Source: an uncultured Coriobacteriaceae bacterium
GTDB taxonomy: Bacteria > Actinomycetota > Coriobacteriia > Coriobacteriales > Atopobiaceae
Length of the DNA: 64,000 bases
NCBI GenBank assembly: GCA_902798915.1
Contig: CADBYM010000009.1
Coordinates: 25,312-89,311 of the forward strand
Direction: 5' to 3'
Notes under the pieces: generated by a model
What the model was told of the DNA's origin: nothing
Seen by the model: the letters and a program-made list of their open reading frames with translations, nothing else
Databases searched by the model: none
Shown: piece by piece, positions 54,373 to 62,798 of the stretch
Layout: each line of letters starts with the position of its first letter
Position numbering within the stretch: the first letter of the stretch is position 1
Translations under genes and position numbers: made by a program

Positions 54373-54756
54373 TCAGGCTCCAAGGTCGAAGTAGACGGGT
54401 TCGGCACCGTCTGCGATGGTGAGGCCAGGGGTTGCCTGCGGACGCTCGCCCAAAAGGTCTGCCATCACGTGGGCGGTGGAACCGAGTAGGTCCACGCTGG
54501 GGATGCGCAGGGTCTGCAGGGCCAGGCGCAGGTCCTCGCGTGTGCGTTGGGAAAGGATGGTGTGGAATACGGCGACGGGACCCGGGTCTGCTTGTCCCTC
54601 GATGAAGGCGATGATCTGCTCGGCAGATTGGATGTGCTGCAGGACCTTGATGGTCACGCTATTGCGCGGAAACTGGGCCGAGGCGGCGCGGACGATGCGC
54701 TCGACGGTCTCTCCGGTCATGTCGGAGGCGGCGTAGACGGTAATGGTGGTTCTCAT
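54373..54756 (-). CDS. N-terminal part of a PEP synthase/PPDK regulatory protein (DUF299)
   Basis: A 127-aa protein matching the first half of DUF299 kinase/pyrophosphorylases (YAASDMTGETVERIVRAASAQF, VDLLGSTAHVMADLLGE, PGLT). The family is about 270 residues, with its P-loop in the missing second half, so this cannot phosphorylate its target by the known mechanism. No continuation in another frame is convincing in the 200 bases downstream. The ATG at 54756 follows GAGGGAAAGGAAG. It may be a truncated pseudogene or a stand-alone domain. It follows the activase gene on the same strand with a 96-base gap. Confidence 0.6.
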   Translation of the reverse strand: MRTTITVYAASDMTGETVERIVRAASAQFPRNSVTIKVLQHIQSAEQIIAFIEGQADPGPVAVFHTILSQRTREDLRLALQTLRIPSVDLLGSTAHVMADLLGERPQATPGLTIADGAEPVYFDLGA

Positions 54757-54852
54757 GGCGGCTTCCTTTCCCTCTGCTTGTCTTGGTGTCTCTCGCATTT
54801 CCTAAGGGCCGTACCCCCTTGGTGGCAACCCTCCTTGGGGCGTGAGTGGCAA

Positions 54853-55761
54853 TCAGAAAAACGCCTCGACGCCCTCGTCCAGGTAGACCTGACGGTAGGC
54901 GGCTAGGTTCTCCGGTCGGAGGTTCTTGATGCCGCGCAGGGCGTAGGGCTTGTCGAGAAGTGCGTACTTGCTCTCGCCGTAGTTGTGGAAGGGGAGGAGC
55001 TGCACGCGCCCGGCACCTGCCTCGTGCAGCCACTGTGCCATGGCGCGGGCGTCGTCCAGACCGTCGTTGAAGTCTGGCACGACGGGGGTGCGCGGCAGGA
55101 CGTCAGGGTGGTTAGCTAGCGCCCAGCGGAGGTTGTCGAGCATGAGGTCGGCACGTCCGCCCGCCTGAGCCTCCAGCCTGTCCGCGTCCACGTGCTTGAG
55201 GTCCACAAGCATGTGGTCGAGCAGCCCCGCGATGTGCCGAAAGACGGTCGGCGCCACGTGGGCCTCGGTCTCGATGCAGGTGTCGACGCCCTCCTCGCGC
55301 AGACGACCGAGCAGCTCCGCGCAGAAGTCGGGCCACGTGAGCGCCTCGCCGCCACTGAGTGTGACGCCGCCACCCGAGTCCTCGTAGAAGGGTTGGTCTT
55401 GGAGGCAGACCTGCAATACCTCCTCCACAGTCTTCGTCTCGCCCACAACTGATAGCGCGCGGGCGGGGCAGGCGGCAACGGCTGCACGAGCCTCAGGCGT
55501 GTTGCCGTGCAGCCTGCGCACGTCCAGATGGCGCTTACCGGAGATCTCGCGCACGCCGGCGCCGGGAGCGGCGGAAAGGCACGCCCCGCATCCCACGCAG
55601 TTGCACTCCCTCCACTCGAGCTGCGGCACGCGTGCCTGGCTCTCGGGGTTGGCGCACCACGCGCAGCGCAGCGGGCAGCCCTTGAGGAACACCACCGTGC
55701 GGATCCCTGGCCCGTCGTTGAGGCTGAACTTCTGTATGTTGAATACCGTGGCGGATTGCAT
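54853..55761 (-). CDS. Glycyl-radical enzyme activating enzyme (radical SAM)
   Basis: A 302-aa radical SAM protein of the PFL-activase type. The cluster motif CPLRCAWC is followed by a ferredoxin-like insertion (CNCVGCGAC) and the GGEALTWPDF substrate loop. It generates the glycyl radical on its partner by SAM cleavage. The partner is the divergent gene 156 bases away. Start 55761 follows AAAGGAGAAGCC. It is the YbiY-like component of the unit. Confidence 0.9.
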   Translation of the reverse strand: MQSATVFNIQKFSLNDGPGIRTVVFLKGCPLRCAWCANPESQARVPQLEWRECNCVGCGACLSAAPGAGVREISGKRHLDVRRLHGNTPEARAAVAACPARALSVVGETKTVEEVLQVCLQDQPFYEDSGGGVTLSGGEALTWPDFCAELLGRLREEGVDTCIETEAHVAPTVFRHIAGLLDHMLVDLKHVDADRLEAQAGGRADLMLDNLRWALANHPDVLPRTPVVPDFNDGLDDARAMAQWLHEAGAGRVQLLPFHNYGESKYALLDKPYALRGIKNLRPENLAAYRQVYLDEGVEAFF

Positions 55762-55797
55762 GGCTTCTCCTTTCTTCTCACGATACTAACATGACTT

Positions 55798-55886
55798 ACA
55801 AACGAAAGTCAAATGCTAAACGTTAGAAATACTCTCTTGACCGTTATGCTCCATCTTGCTATCATCGATTACGAACGAAAGCAATA
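55798..55886. promoter_or_regulatory. Promoter of the glycyl radical enzyme gene with two repeated operator-like sites
   Basis: A strong promoter, TTGACC (55837–55842) and TATCAT (55860–55865) at 17-bp spacing, drives the glycyl radical enzyme gene. Two copies of an AACGAAAG motif (within 55798–55813 and 55871–55886) lie upstream and just downstream of it, as in DeoR-type operators. The region is shared with the divergent activase gene, so one regulator could control both. Confidence 0.6.
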
Positions 55887-55917
55887 GTGCTTCCGTCAGA
55901 GAAGAGGAGAGACATCC

Positions 55918-58338
55918 ATGGAGAACCGCGAGCACTTCGGGTCCCTCACGCCACGCATGAAGACCTTCCGTGAGGAGGTGCTAGACGAGAAGCCCTTCGT
56001 GGACGCCGAGCGTGCCATCCTGTGCACCGAGTCCTATCGGCAGACGCTTGACCAGCCACCCGTCATGCGCCGCGCTCTCAGCTTCGCCCACATTCTGGAC
56101 AACATGACCATCTACATCGAGGACAAGACCCTCATCGCTGGCAACCAGGCCACCAAGAACGGCAACGCCCCGGTCTTCCCCGAGTACACGCTGGGCTTCG
56201 TGCTCGACGAGCTCGACAAGTTCGAGAAGCGCGACGGCGACGTCTTCTACATGACCGAGGAGGACAAGCAGGCCATTCGCGACATCGCCCCCTTCTGGGA
56301 GGGTAATACCCTGCGCGACCACGGTCTGGCGATGCTTCCCGATGCGTTGGCTCCCTTCATGGAGACCGGCGTCTTCGGCATGGAGGGCAAGCTCAATGCT
56401 GGTGACGCGCACCTGGCCATCAACCACGCCCGCCTGCTCAAGGAAGGCCTGCGCGGTTACGAGGAGCGTACCCGCGCCGCCATGGACGGGCTCGACCTCG
56501 CTGATCCCGAAGCTGTGAACAAGTACGCATTCTACAAGGCCGTGCTCGTGGTCATCGACGCCGTGCGCCGCTGGGCTCTGCGCTACTCCGAGCTGGCAAC
56601 CGAGCAGGCCGCTGTCTGCGCCGACCCTGCTCGCAAGGCTGAGCTCGAGCGCATCGCTGCCGCCTGCGCCAAGGTGCCCTACGAGCCGGCCGAGACCTTC
56701 TTCGAGGCGGTTCAGGTGGCATGGTTTGCCCAGGTGCTGTTGCAGATTGAGTCCAACGGCCACAGTCTCTCCTTCGGTCGCTTCGACCAGTACATGTATC
56801 CGTACTACAAGGCCGACCTCGAGGCGGGTCGCATCACCGAGGACGATGCTCTCGAGCTGCTCACCAACCTCTGGATCAAGACCCTCACCGTACAGAAGAT
56901 CCGCAGCCAGGCACATACCTACAGCTCCGCTGGCAGTCCCATGTACCAGAATGTCACCATTGGTGGCCAGACGCCCGACGCGCCGCACAAGGATGCCGTC
57001 AACCCGCTCTCCTGGCTCGTGCTGCGCTCCGTCGCGCAGACCCGCCTCACCCAGCCCAACCTCACGGTGCGCTACCACGCCAACCTCGACAAGGCCTTCT
57101 TTGCCGAGTGCATCGAGGTCATGCGCCTGGGCTTCGGCATGCCTGCCCTCAACAACGACGAGATCATCATTCCGAGCTTCATCGCCTGGGGCGTGGGCGA
57201 GTACGATGCGTACAACTACTCCGCCATCGGCTGCGTTGAGACCGCCGTGCCCGGACGTTGGGGCTACCGCTGCACCGGCATGAGCTACATCAACTTCCCG
57301 CGCCTGCTGCTGTGCGCCATGAACGGCGGCGTGGACCTCACCTCCGGCAAGCGATTCGTGGAGGGTCACGGGACCTTCCTCGAGTGGGAGAGCTTCGACG
57401 AGCTCATGGCTGCCTGGGACGCCAGTCTGCGCGAGATGACTAAGTGGTCCGCCGTGGTGGAGAATGCCATCGACAAGGCATCCGAGCGCGAGGTGCCTGA
57501 CGTCCTCTGCTCTGCCCTCACTGACGACTGCATCGCGCGTGGCAAGACCATCAAGGAGGGCGGCGCGGTCTATGACTTCATCAGCGGACTGCAAGTGGGC
57601 ATTGCCAACATGGCCGACTCCCTTGCAGCCATCAAGAAGCTCGTCTACGAGGAGAAGAAGATCACGCGCCAGCAGCTGTGGGACGCGCTGACCAACGACT
57701 TTGCCGGCGAGGAGGGCTCGCGCATCCAGCGGATGCTCGTCGAGGACGCACCGAAGTATGGCAACGACGACGACTACGTGGACCAGCTGGCCGTCGACTG
57801 CTACGCCCCCTACATCGACGAGGTGGCCAAGTACCCCAATACGCGCTATGGTCGCGGCCCCATCGGCGGCATCCGCTACGCTGGCACGAGCTCCATCAGC
57901 GCAAACGTGGGTCAGGGCATGGGCACCATGGCGACTCCCGACGGCCGTCATGCGCACGAGCCGTTGGCCGAGGGCTGCAGCCCTGCGCACAACTGCGACA
58001 AGCAAGGCCCAACAGCCGTGTTCAAGTCCGTCTCCAAGCTACCTACAGACAAGATTACCGGTGGCGTGCTGCTCAACCAGAAGGTGACCCCGACGATGCT
58101 CGCAAACGAGCAGAACAAGGTGAAGCTGCAGATGATGTTGCGCACCTTCTTCAACCGCCTGCATGGCTACCACGTGCAGTTCAACGTGGTGGACCGCGCC
58201 ACGCTGCTCGATGCACAGGCGCATCCCGAGCGGCACAAGGACCTCATCGTGCGCGTGGCCGGGTATAGCGCGTTCTTCAACGTGCTCTCGAAGGCCACCC
58301 AGGATGACATTATCGACCGTACCGAGCAGGTTCTATAA
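55918..58338 (+). CDS. Glycyl radical enzyme, YbiW/PflD-like
   Basis: An 806-aa enzyme of the formate-acetyltransferase-like family. The active-site Cys is Cys439 in the IGCVE motif and the radical glycine is Gly782 in VRVAGYSAFF. The start ATG follows GAAGAGGAGAG. It is closest in layout to E. coli YbiW and PflD, which are reported to open 1,5-anhydroglucitol-6-phosphate (or the mannitol analogue) to 1-deoxyfructose-6-phosphate. The FSA-like aldolase directly downstream (40 bases) fits that pathway. The substrate is an inference; glycerol or diol dehydration is an alternative. Confidence 0.85.
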   Translation: MENREHFGSLTPRMKTFREEVLDEKPFVDAERAILCTESYRQTLDQPPVMRRALSFAHILDNMTIYIEDKTLIAGNQATKNGNAPVFPEYTLGFVLDELDKFEKRDGDVFYMTEEDKQAIRDIAPFWEGNTLRDHGLAMLPDALAPFMETGVFGMEGKLNAGDAHLAINHARLLKEGLRGYEERTRAAMDGLDLADPEAVNKYAFYKAVLVVIDAVRRWALRYSELATEQAAVCADPARKAELERIAAACAKVPYEPAETFFEAVQVAWFAQVLLQIESNGHSLSFGRFDQYMYPYYKADLEAGRITEDDALELLTNLWIKTLTVQKIRSQAHTYSSAGSPMYQNVTIGGQTPDAPHKDAVNPLSWLVLRSVAQTRLTQPNLTVRYHANLDKAFFAECIEVMRLGFGMPALNNDEIIIPSFIAWGVGEYDAYNYSAIGCVETAVPGRWGYRCTGMSYINFPRLLLCAMNGGVDLTSGKRFVEGHGTFLEWESFDELMAAWDASLREMTKWSAVVENAIDKASEREVPDVLCSALTDDCIARGKTIKEGGAVYDFISGLQVGIANMADSLAAIKKLVYEEKKITRQQLWDALTNDFAGEEGSRIQRMLVEDAPKYGNDDDYVDQLAVDCYAPYIDEVAKYPNTRYGRGPIGGIRYAGTSSISANVGQGMGTMATPDGRHAHEPLAEGCSPAHNCDKQGPTAVFKSVSKLPTDKITGGVLLNQKVTPTMLANEQNKVKLQMMLRTFFNRLHGYHVQFNVVDRATLLDAQAHPERHKDLIVRVAGYSAFFNVLSKATQDDIIDRTEQVL

Positions 58339-58378
58339 GCGACGAGTTTAGACACACATCTTGAGAAGGGAATCAACC

Positions 58379-59044
58379 ATGGAGTTCTTCATCGACAGTG
58401 CCGACATCGAGGCCATCCGCGAGCTGTGCGGCTTCCTGCCCATTGACGGCGTGACCACCAACCCCACCATCATCACCAAGAGCGGTAAGGAGCCTCAGCA
58501 GGTGTTCGAGGATCTTTGTGAGGTGCTCACCGAGGACCAAAAGATCATCGCGCAGGTCGTCAGCCTCGACTACGAGGGGATTCTCGCTGAGGCCGAGCGC
58601 ATCGCGCAGATTCGCGGTGGAAAGAACATCGTCGTGAAGATTCCCGTCACGCGCGAGGGCCTCAAGGCCATCCCCGCCGTCAAGGCAAAGGGCATCAGCG
58701 TGCTTGCCACGGGCATCTACTCTCCCGACCAAGCGTTCTGGGCGGCCAAGGCAGGTGCCGACTATCTTGCGCCCTACGTCAACCGCATGTGCAACTACGG
58801 CGACGGTGTGGGCCAGGTTATCGAGCTCGTCGAGACCCTCGACATCTACGATATGGATGCCAAGGTGTGCGCCGCAAGCTTCAAGAACGTGGACCAGGTG
58901 CACCAGCTGCTCGCCGCTGGCGTGCCGGCTATCACCGTGGCTCCCGACGTCATCCGCGCCATGGTGGATCACCCCGGAACCGCCATCGCCATGGGGGAGT
59001 TCACTGCCAACTGGAGCAAAGCCTACGGGAGGACCCGCTTGTAG
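58379..59044 (+). CDS. fsa: Transaldolase-family fructose-6-phosphate aldolase
   Basis: A 221-aa small transaldolase/FSA. It begins MEFFIDSADIEAI, has GVTTNPTI and the Schiff-base lysine in VVKIPVT, and LATGIYSPDQAFWA. Length and motifs fit FSA rather than the larger TalB. GAGAAGGGAATC precedes the ATG. It follows the glycyl radical enzyme, the same association as E. coli ybiW–ybiY–fsaA. It would cleave 1-deoxyfructose-6-phosphate to glyceraldehyde-3-phosphate and hydroxyacetone. Confidence 0.9.
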   Translation: MEFFIDSADIEAIRELCGFLPIDGVTTNPTIITKSGKEPQQVFEDLCEVLTEDQKIIAQVVSLDYEGILAEAERIAQIRGGKNIVVKIPVTREGLKAIPAVKAKGISVLATGIYSPDQAFWAAKAGADYLAPYVNRMCNYGDGVGQVIELVETLDIYDMDAKVCAASFKNVDQVHQLLAAGVPAITVAPDVIRAMVDHPGTAIAMGEFTANWSKAYGRTRL

Positions 59045-59570
59045 GGTCAAGGTCGAGCAGAGACAATCGTTGCGCCCTCTGCCTGCGGTGAGGACCTTTC
59101 AGCTAGATTCGTGCCGCAGGCAGAACTGCACAATAATTCTTCGAATCATGTGCAAAAGCCCAGCTCAGTGCGATATACATTGAAGATTGATGCCATCATT
59201 GTTCACTCGCTAAAATAGGTAGTGAACAACGATGGCATCAAATACGGTATGAAATACGCATGAGCTGGGGTTTTGGAACCGGTTGCATGATTTATTGTGC
59301 AGTTTCGGATACCCACCGGATGGCTCATGACGGGAGCGATCGCCCCCGAGCGAGAAGAACGGCGCCTGTGCCATGTTCGCCCGGTATCAGGATGGCGCCG
59401 CTGATGTCGTGTCGACCATCGTTGAGGTAAGCGTATCGATACGCTGTCGCGCCATTGCGAGCACGCTGGGAAGTCTGCAAACTCAGCCATTGAAGGCACC
59501 CACGAAGAAGTCGTACGATGGCTGCGGGGATTGGACATCTAGGAGTGGGGCAGAAGAGAGAGGAGCACGC
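59045..59570. other. Non-coding gap containing a long palindrome
   Basis: 526 bases without a supportable gene. 59124–59304 is an imperfect palindrome (entered separately). The remaining 266 bases have open frames on both strands but no homology or ribosome site. AGAGAGAGGAG at 59556 is the ribosome site of the aldo/keto reductase. Confidence 0.45.
59124..59304. repeat. 181-bp imperfect inverted repeat (MITE- or terminator-like)
   Basis: The outer ends AACTGCACAATAA and TTATTGTGCAGTT pair exactly (59124–59136 with 59292–59304), and so does the inner stem 59187–59207 with 59221–59241 with one mismatch around a 13-base loop. The arms between also share sequence (CCAGCTCA…, GATGCCATC) with gaps. 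It follows the fsa gene. It could terminate the operon or be a miniature mobile element; AT content is higher than its surroundings. Confidence 0.65.
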
Positions 59571-60677
59571 ATGACCGTCGAGAATCCCAAGAAACTCGGT
59601 TTTGGCCTGATGAGGCTTCCCAAGCGCGGGGTGGGCATCGACATCGAGCAGGTGTCGCAGATGGTGGATCTGTTCATGGAGGCGGGCTGCACGTACTTCG
59701 ACACCGCTCATGTCTATCTGGGCTCCGAGAGTGCGGCGCGCAAGGCATTGGTGGAGCGCTATCCGCGCGAGAGCTATACGCTCGCAACCAAGCTCTACGC
59801 GCCCTCGGCGCCTACGAGGAGCTCGGCGCTCAAACAGTTTGAGACCAGTCTCAGGCGCACCGGCGCCGGTTACATCGACTACTACTTGCTGCACTCGCTC
59901 ATGGGCAACAACGTGGACAAGTACGAGCGCATGCAGCTGTGGGACTACGTTGCCGACCTCAAGGCGCGCGGTCTGGTGCGGCATGTGGGCTTCTCGTTCC
60001 ACGACGGACCCAAGCTGCTGGACAAATTGCTGACCCAACATCCTGAGGTGGAGTTCGTGCAGCTGCAGATCAATTACGAGGACTGGGAGAGTCCCAGCGT
60101 GACCTCGCGCGCAAACTACGAGGTTGCTCGCGCACACGAAAAGAAGATTGTCGTCATGGAGCCCGTGAAGGGCGGCCGCCTTGCCAACCCTCCCGCAGAG
60201 GTGCGCGAGCTGCTGCGCGCCCACAACCCGCAGGCTTCCTACGCCAGCTGGGCCATCCGGTTCGCGGCGTCGCTCGAGGGCATCCTCTGCGTGCTCTCGG
60301 GCATGTCCAACGTGGCTCAGATGAAGGACAACCTCTCGTACATGCGCGACTTTCTGCCGCTGGGCGCCGAAGAGCGCGCCGTGCTGCGCGAGGCCCAGCA
60401 GATGCTCGGCGCCTCGCCCGCCATCCCCTGCACGGGCTGCCGGTATTGCACAAAGGGCTGCCCACGGCACATCGACATCCCGGGCGCGCTCGCCGCCATG
60501 AACAGCCGCCTGCTCGACGGCGCCCTCGAGCAGGCGTCCGCTGCCTATGCCGAGGCAACTGCGGACGGCGGCCGTGCCTCCGATTGCATAGGCTGCGGCC
60601 AGTGCGAGCGCGCCTGCCCGCAGCACATCCCCATCATCGAGCAGCTCAAGCGCTGCGCAAGTATGCTGGAGGGGTAG
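59571..60677 (+). CDS. Aldo/keto reductase with C-terminal [4Fe-4S] ferredoxin domain
   Basis: A 368-aa NAD(P)H-dependent reductase. The TIM-barrel part has GFGLMRLP, CTYFDTAHVY with the catalytic Asp and Tyr, LATKLYAP with Lys, and YYLLHSLMG with His. The C-terminal 90 residues hold cluster motifs CTGCRYCTKGCP and CIGCGQCERACPQHIP. Such enzymes could reduce hydroxyacetone or another carbonyl from the upstream pathway. The start follows AGAGAGAGGA; the frame is open further upstream without homology. Confidence 0.9.
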   Translation: MTVENPKKLGFGLMRLPKRGVGIDIEQVSQMVDLFMEAGCTYFDTAHVYLGSESAARKALVERYPRESYTLATKLYAPSAPTRSSALKQFETSLRRTGAGYIDYYLLHSLMGNNVDKYERMQLWDYVADLKARGLVRHVGFSFHDGPKLLDKLLTQHPEVEFVQLQINYEDWESPSVTSRANYEVARAHEKKIVVMEPVKGGRLANPPAEVRELLRAHNPQASYASWAIRFAASLEGILCVLSGMSNVAQMKDNLSYMRDFLPLGAEERAVLREAQQMLGASPAIPCTGCRYCTKGCPRHIDIPGALAAMNSRLLDGALEQASAAYAEATADGGRASDCIGCGQCERACPQHIPIIEQLKRCASMLEG

Positions 60678-60782
60678 ACGCCGGAGACGAAGAGGGAGCT
60701 AGATGATCAGCGCGCCGCCGTTCATGAGAGGACGGTGGCGCGCTTTGGCGCATCAGACGGAGACGAGTTCGCGGGTGCATCG

Positions 60783-61676
60783 CTATTCGGCCGTGTCGAA
60801 CATGCCGACGAGGATGTTGGCGAACTCCTCGATGAGCTTGTTGGTGCGATCGCGGGGCCAATAGCAATAGTATTCGCTCTTGAGCTGGCCTCCCTGTCCC
60901 ATGAGGGGGATGCGGCGGATGGCCGAGCCCGTGCGGGGCGTTTGCCCGCGCGTCTCCACGGGCATGAAGCCCCTGTTGCCCGCGACCATCATGCGACCCT
61001 CCTCGCGCGAACGAGCAAAGAGGAAGTCGGAGCGAAAGCCCAGCACGTCGCGGTGGTACGCACGCTCGGTGTCTTCTTGGTCCTCGGAGGCAATGAGGAT
61101 GCAGGGGAGGTTTGCGAGTTCTGCAACGGTGAGTTCGGCCGCCCAGGCGACGGGCGAGGCCTCGGAAACCTCCACATACTGCCAGCCGTCAAAGAGGTGT
61201 TGGTTGACGAAGGCATCGGAGAGCGCGCGGCGCCGGTCCGAGAAGAGCACGTCCACGTCGTGGCGCAGGATAAGCTGGTAGAGGGTGTCGTGGCTGCCCG
61301 ACGTGGCGTGCACGGGGATGTGCGGATGGCGCGAGGCGAAGGCGGTGACGGCCGCCTGCACCTCCCACCCCTCGTAGCGGTTGAGATAGCCCACCGCAAG
61401 TGTGGTCGCCCAGCCGTGGGCCACGCCCTCGGCCTCGTAGCGCAGGTCGTCAAGCTGCGCGAGGAGGGTCGCGGCCTTGCGCGCGAAGAGCTCGCCGGCG
61501 GGCGTGACGTCAAAGCTGCGGCCACGACGATGGAGGAGCTCGAAGCCAAGTTCGCCCTCGAGCGCCTTGACCTGCTGCGATATGGCCGATTGGCTCACGA
61601 GGCAGCGCTCGGCGGCACGCGTGAACGAGCCAGTCTCCACGACGGCACACAGGTAGTGAATCTGGCGAAGCTCCAT
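60783..61676 (-). CDS. LysR-family transcriptional regulator
   Basis: A 297-aa activator/repressor. The N-terminal helix-turn-helix is MELRQIHYLCAVVETGSFTRAAERCLVSQSAISQQVKALEGELG; the effector domain is from about residue 90 (PVHATSGSHDTL, DVLFSDRRRALS). The ATG at 61676 follows GAGGAGAGGC. It is convergent with the aldo/keto reductase. The DNA target is unknown; no clear T-N11-A site was found at the glycyl-radical promoter. Confidence 0.9.
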   Translation of the reverse strand: MELRQIHYLCAVVETGSFTRAAERCLVSQSAISQQVKALEGELGFELLHRRGRSFDVTPAGELFARKAATLLAQLDDLRYEAEGVAHGWATTLAVGYLNRYEGWEVQAAVTAFASRHPHIPVHATSGSHDTLYQLILRHDVDVLFSDRRRALSDAFVNQHLFDGWQYVEVSEASPVAWAAELTVAELANLPCILIASEDQEDTERAYHRDVLGFRSDFLFARSREEGRMMVAGNRGFMPVETRGQTPRTGSAIRRIPLMGQGGQLKSEYYCYWPRDRTNKLIEEFANILVGMFDTAE

Positions 61677-61971
61677 GACGCCTCTCCTCAAATGTTCCAT
61701 TAGCAATCCTAATCATAACAAGCGTCTTGGTCACTTGGGCCATGGGGGACGCTCCGACTTTTTGCCATGCGTCTCCTCATGGGGGACGATGAGTCCGACT
61801 ACGAGTCCTGCAGCCAGGTGTTCAGCTGCTTCCTCGATACGGGATTCATCAGTTACGACATGCTCACGCGCACCAATACCTGTCCGGCGAGCTCAAAGAG
61901 AGATTGCCATGCATTTGGGCGTTGCCCGCCGCCAGCGGCGCATCACGGTGGAGCTTCTGGTCGGATCAGCG

Positions 61972-62670
61972 CTACCAAAGCTTGAGCGACTGCCTGCCCG
62001 TCAGTTCCATACACCGTCTTGATAGGTTCACCCAGCTCGCACATCGGTCTAGGACAATAGAATCAGAGGTAATGACTAACTCCTTATCGTACAGCAGGCT
62101 GTCCACTCCGCTGAGGACGCGCGTGTCGATGTCGAAGGGATACGCCTTGCCCGTGCTGTCGAGCAATTCTCTCAGTCTTCCAGAGTTGGACACTGGCTGG
62201 TCCAGCAGTATGGTCGCCGTTTGGACTCCCGCGCCCCGGAGCACGTCAAGGAGCAGCCGCACGGCGTCAGTTGTTACCGGGATGATCCGATAGGTTCCGC
62301 GCAGCGAGGCCAAGTCTCGGATTGCGCCGTCCATGCAGGATATCAGCGTGGAGTCGCTCAGCATGACCTCGAGCGTGATGATCGTGTTGAAGCCGTCTAT
62401 CCAGACGTCACGTCCCCCCATCTGATCGATGGGCACTTCCTTGTCGTGGCGAATGACAAGCTGGTCGTCCGTTGCGACGGTCCTCATGAGGGCGACGCGC
62501 TGCCGCTCGGACAGTTGGAAGTGGTCGCCTACGAAGGTGGCTGCCTGCTTGAGGCCGTAGCCGTTGTTGATGAGGTAGGAAATGTCCTTGGATGCCGTTC
62601 GCAGAATCTCTTGCGCCTTAAGAGAGAAGTACCGATCGTCCTTTGGCACATAGCCGCGTTTGGCTTGCAT
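61972..62670 (-). CDS. DUF434/DUF5616-type protein
   Basis: A 232-aa protein with the DUF434 layout: KRGYVPKDDRYFSLKAQEILRTASKDISYLINNGYG, VGDHFQLSERQRVALMR, VWIDGFNTIITLEVML, ILLDQPVSNSGRLRELL and ITSDSIVLDRC. The acidic/Asp-rich central part resembles PIN-like nucleases, though the full set of metal residues cannot be confirmed. Archaeal and bacterial members are uncharacterised. GGAGGAGCC precedes the ATG. It ends 296 bases before the LysR gene start. Confidence 0.75.
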   Translation of the reverse strand: MQAKRGYVPKDDRYFSLKAQEILRTASKDISYLINNGYGLKQAATFVGDHFQLSERQRVALMRTVATDDQLVIRHDKEVPIDQMGGRDVWIDGFNTIITLEVMLSDSTLISCMDGAIRDLASLRGTYRIIPVTTDAVRLLLDVLRGAGVQTATILLDQPVSNSGRLRELLDSTGKAYPFDIDTRVLSGVDSLLYDKELVITSDSIVLDRCASWVNLSRRCMELTGRQSLKLW

Positions 62671-62741
62671 GGCTCCTCCTACTGTCCCAGCCCGTTCATT
62701 ACGTCAGTGGGCAGGCGTGTCGTTGCGAGTGGCGTGTCAAG

Positions 62742-62782
62742 AAGGAGAGCCTCATCAGCGAACCGTCGGCGAGGCTCTCCTT
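62742..62782 (-). terminator. Terminator of the flavodoxin-like gene
   Basis: A perfect 12-bp stem (62742–62753 with 62771–62782) with a 17-base loop. Read on the - strand it is followed by CTTGACA; the + direction gives TTTGCTTT. It may act in both directions. Confidence 0.6.
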
Positions 62783-62798
62783 TGCTTTGGGTTGCTTG

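Noticed and set aside
55981..58005. A 674-codon - strand frame opposite the glycyl radical enzyme
   Set aside because: Fully antisense to a gene with an intact Cys and Gly radical site; no independent evidence.
59373..59570. A longer N-terminus for the aldo/keto reductase
   Set aside because: The extra 66 residues match nothing in the family, and a good ribosome site lies just before 59571.
61767..61985. A 72-codon + strand frame after the LysR gene
   Set aside because: It has no ribosome site, overlaps the end of the DUF434 gene and shows no homology.
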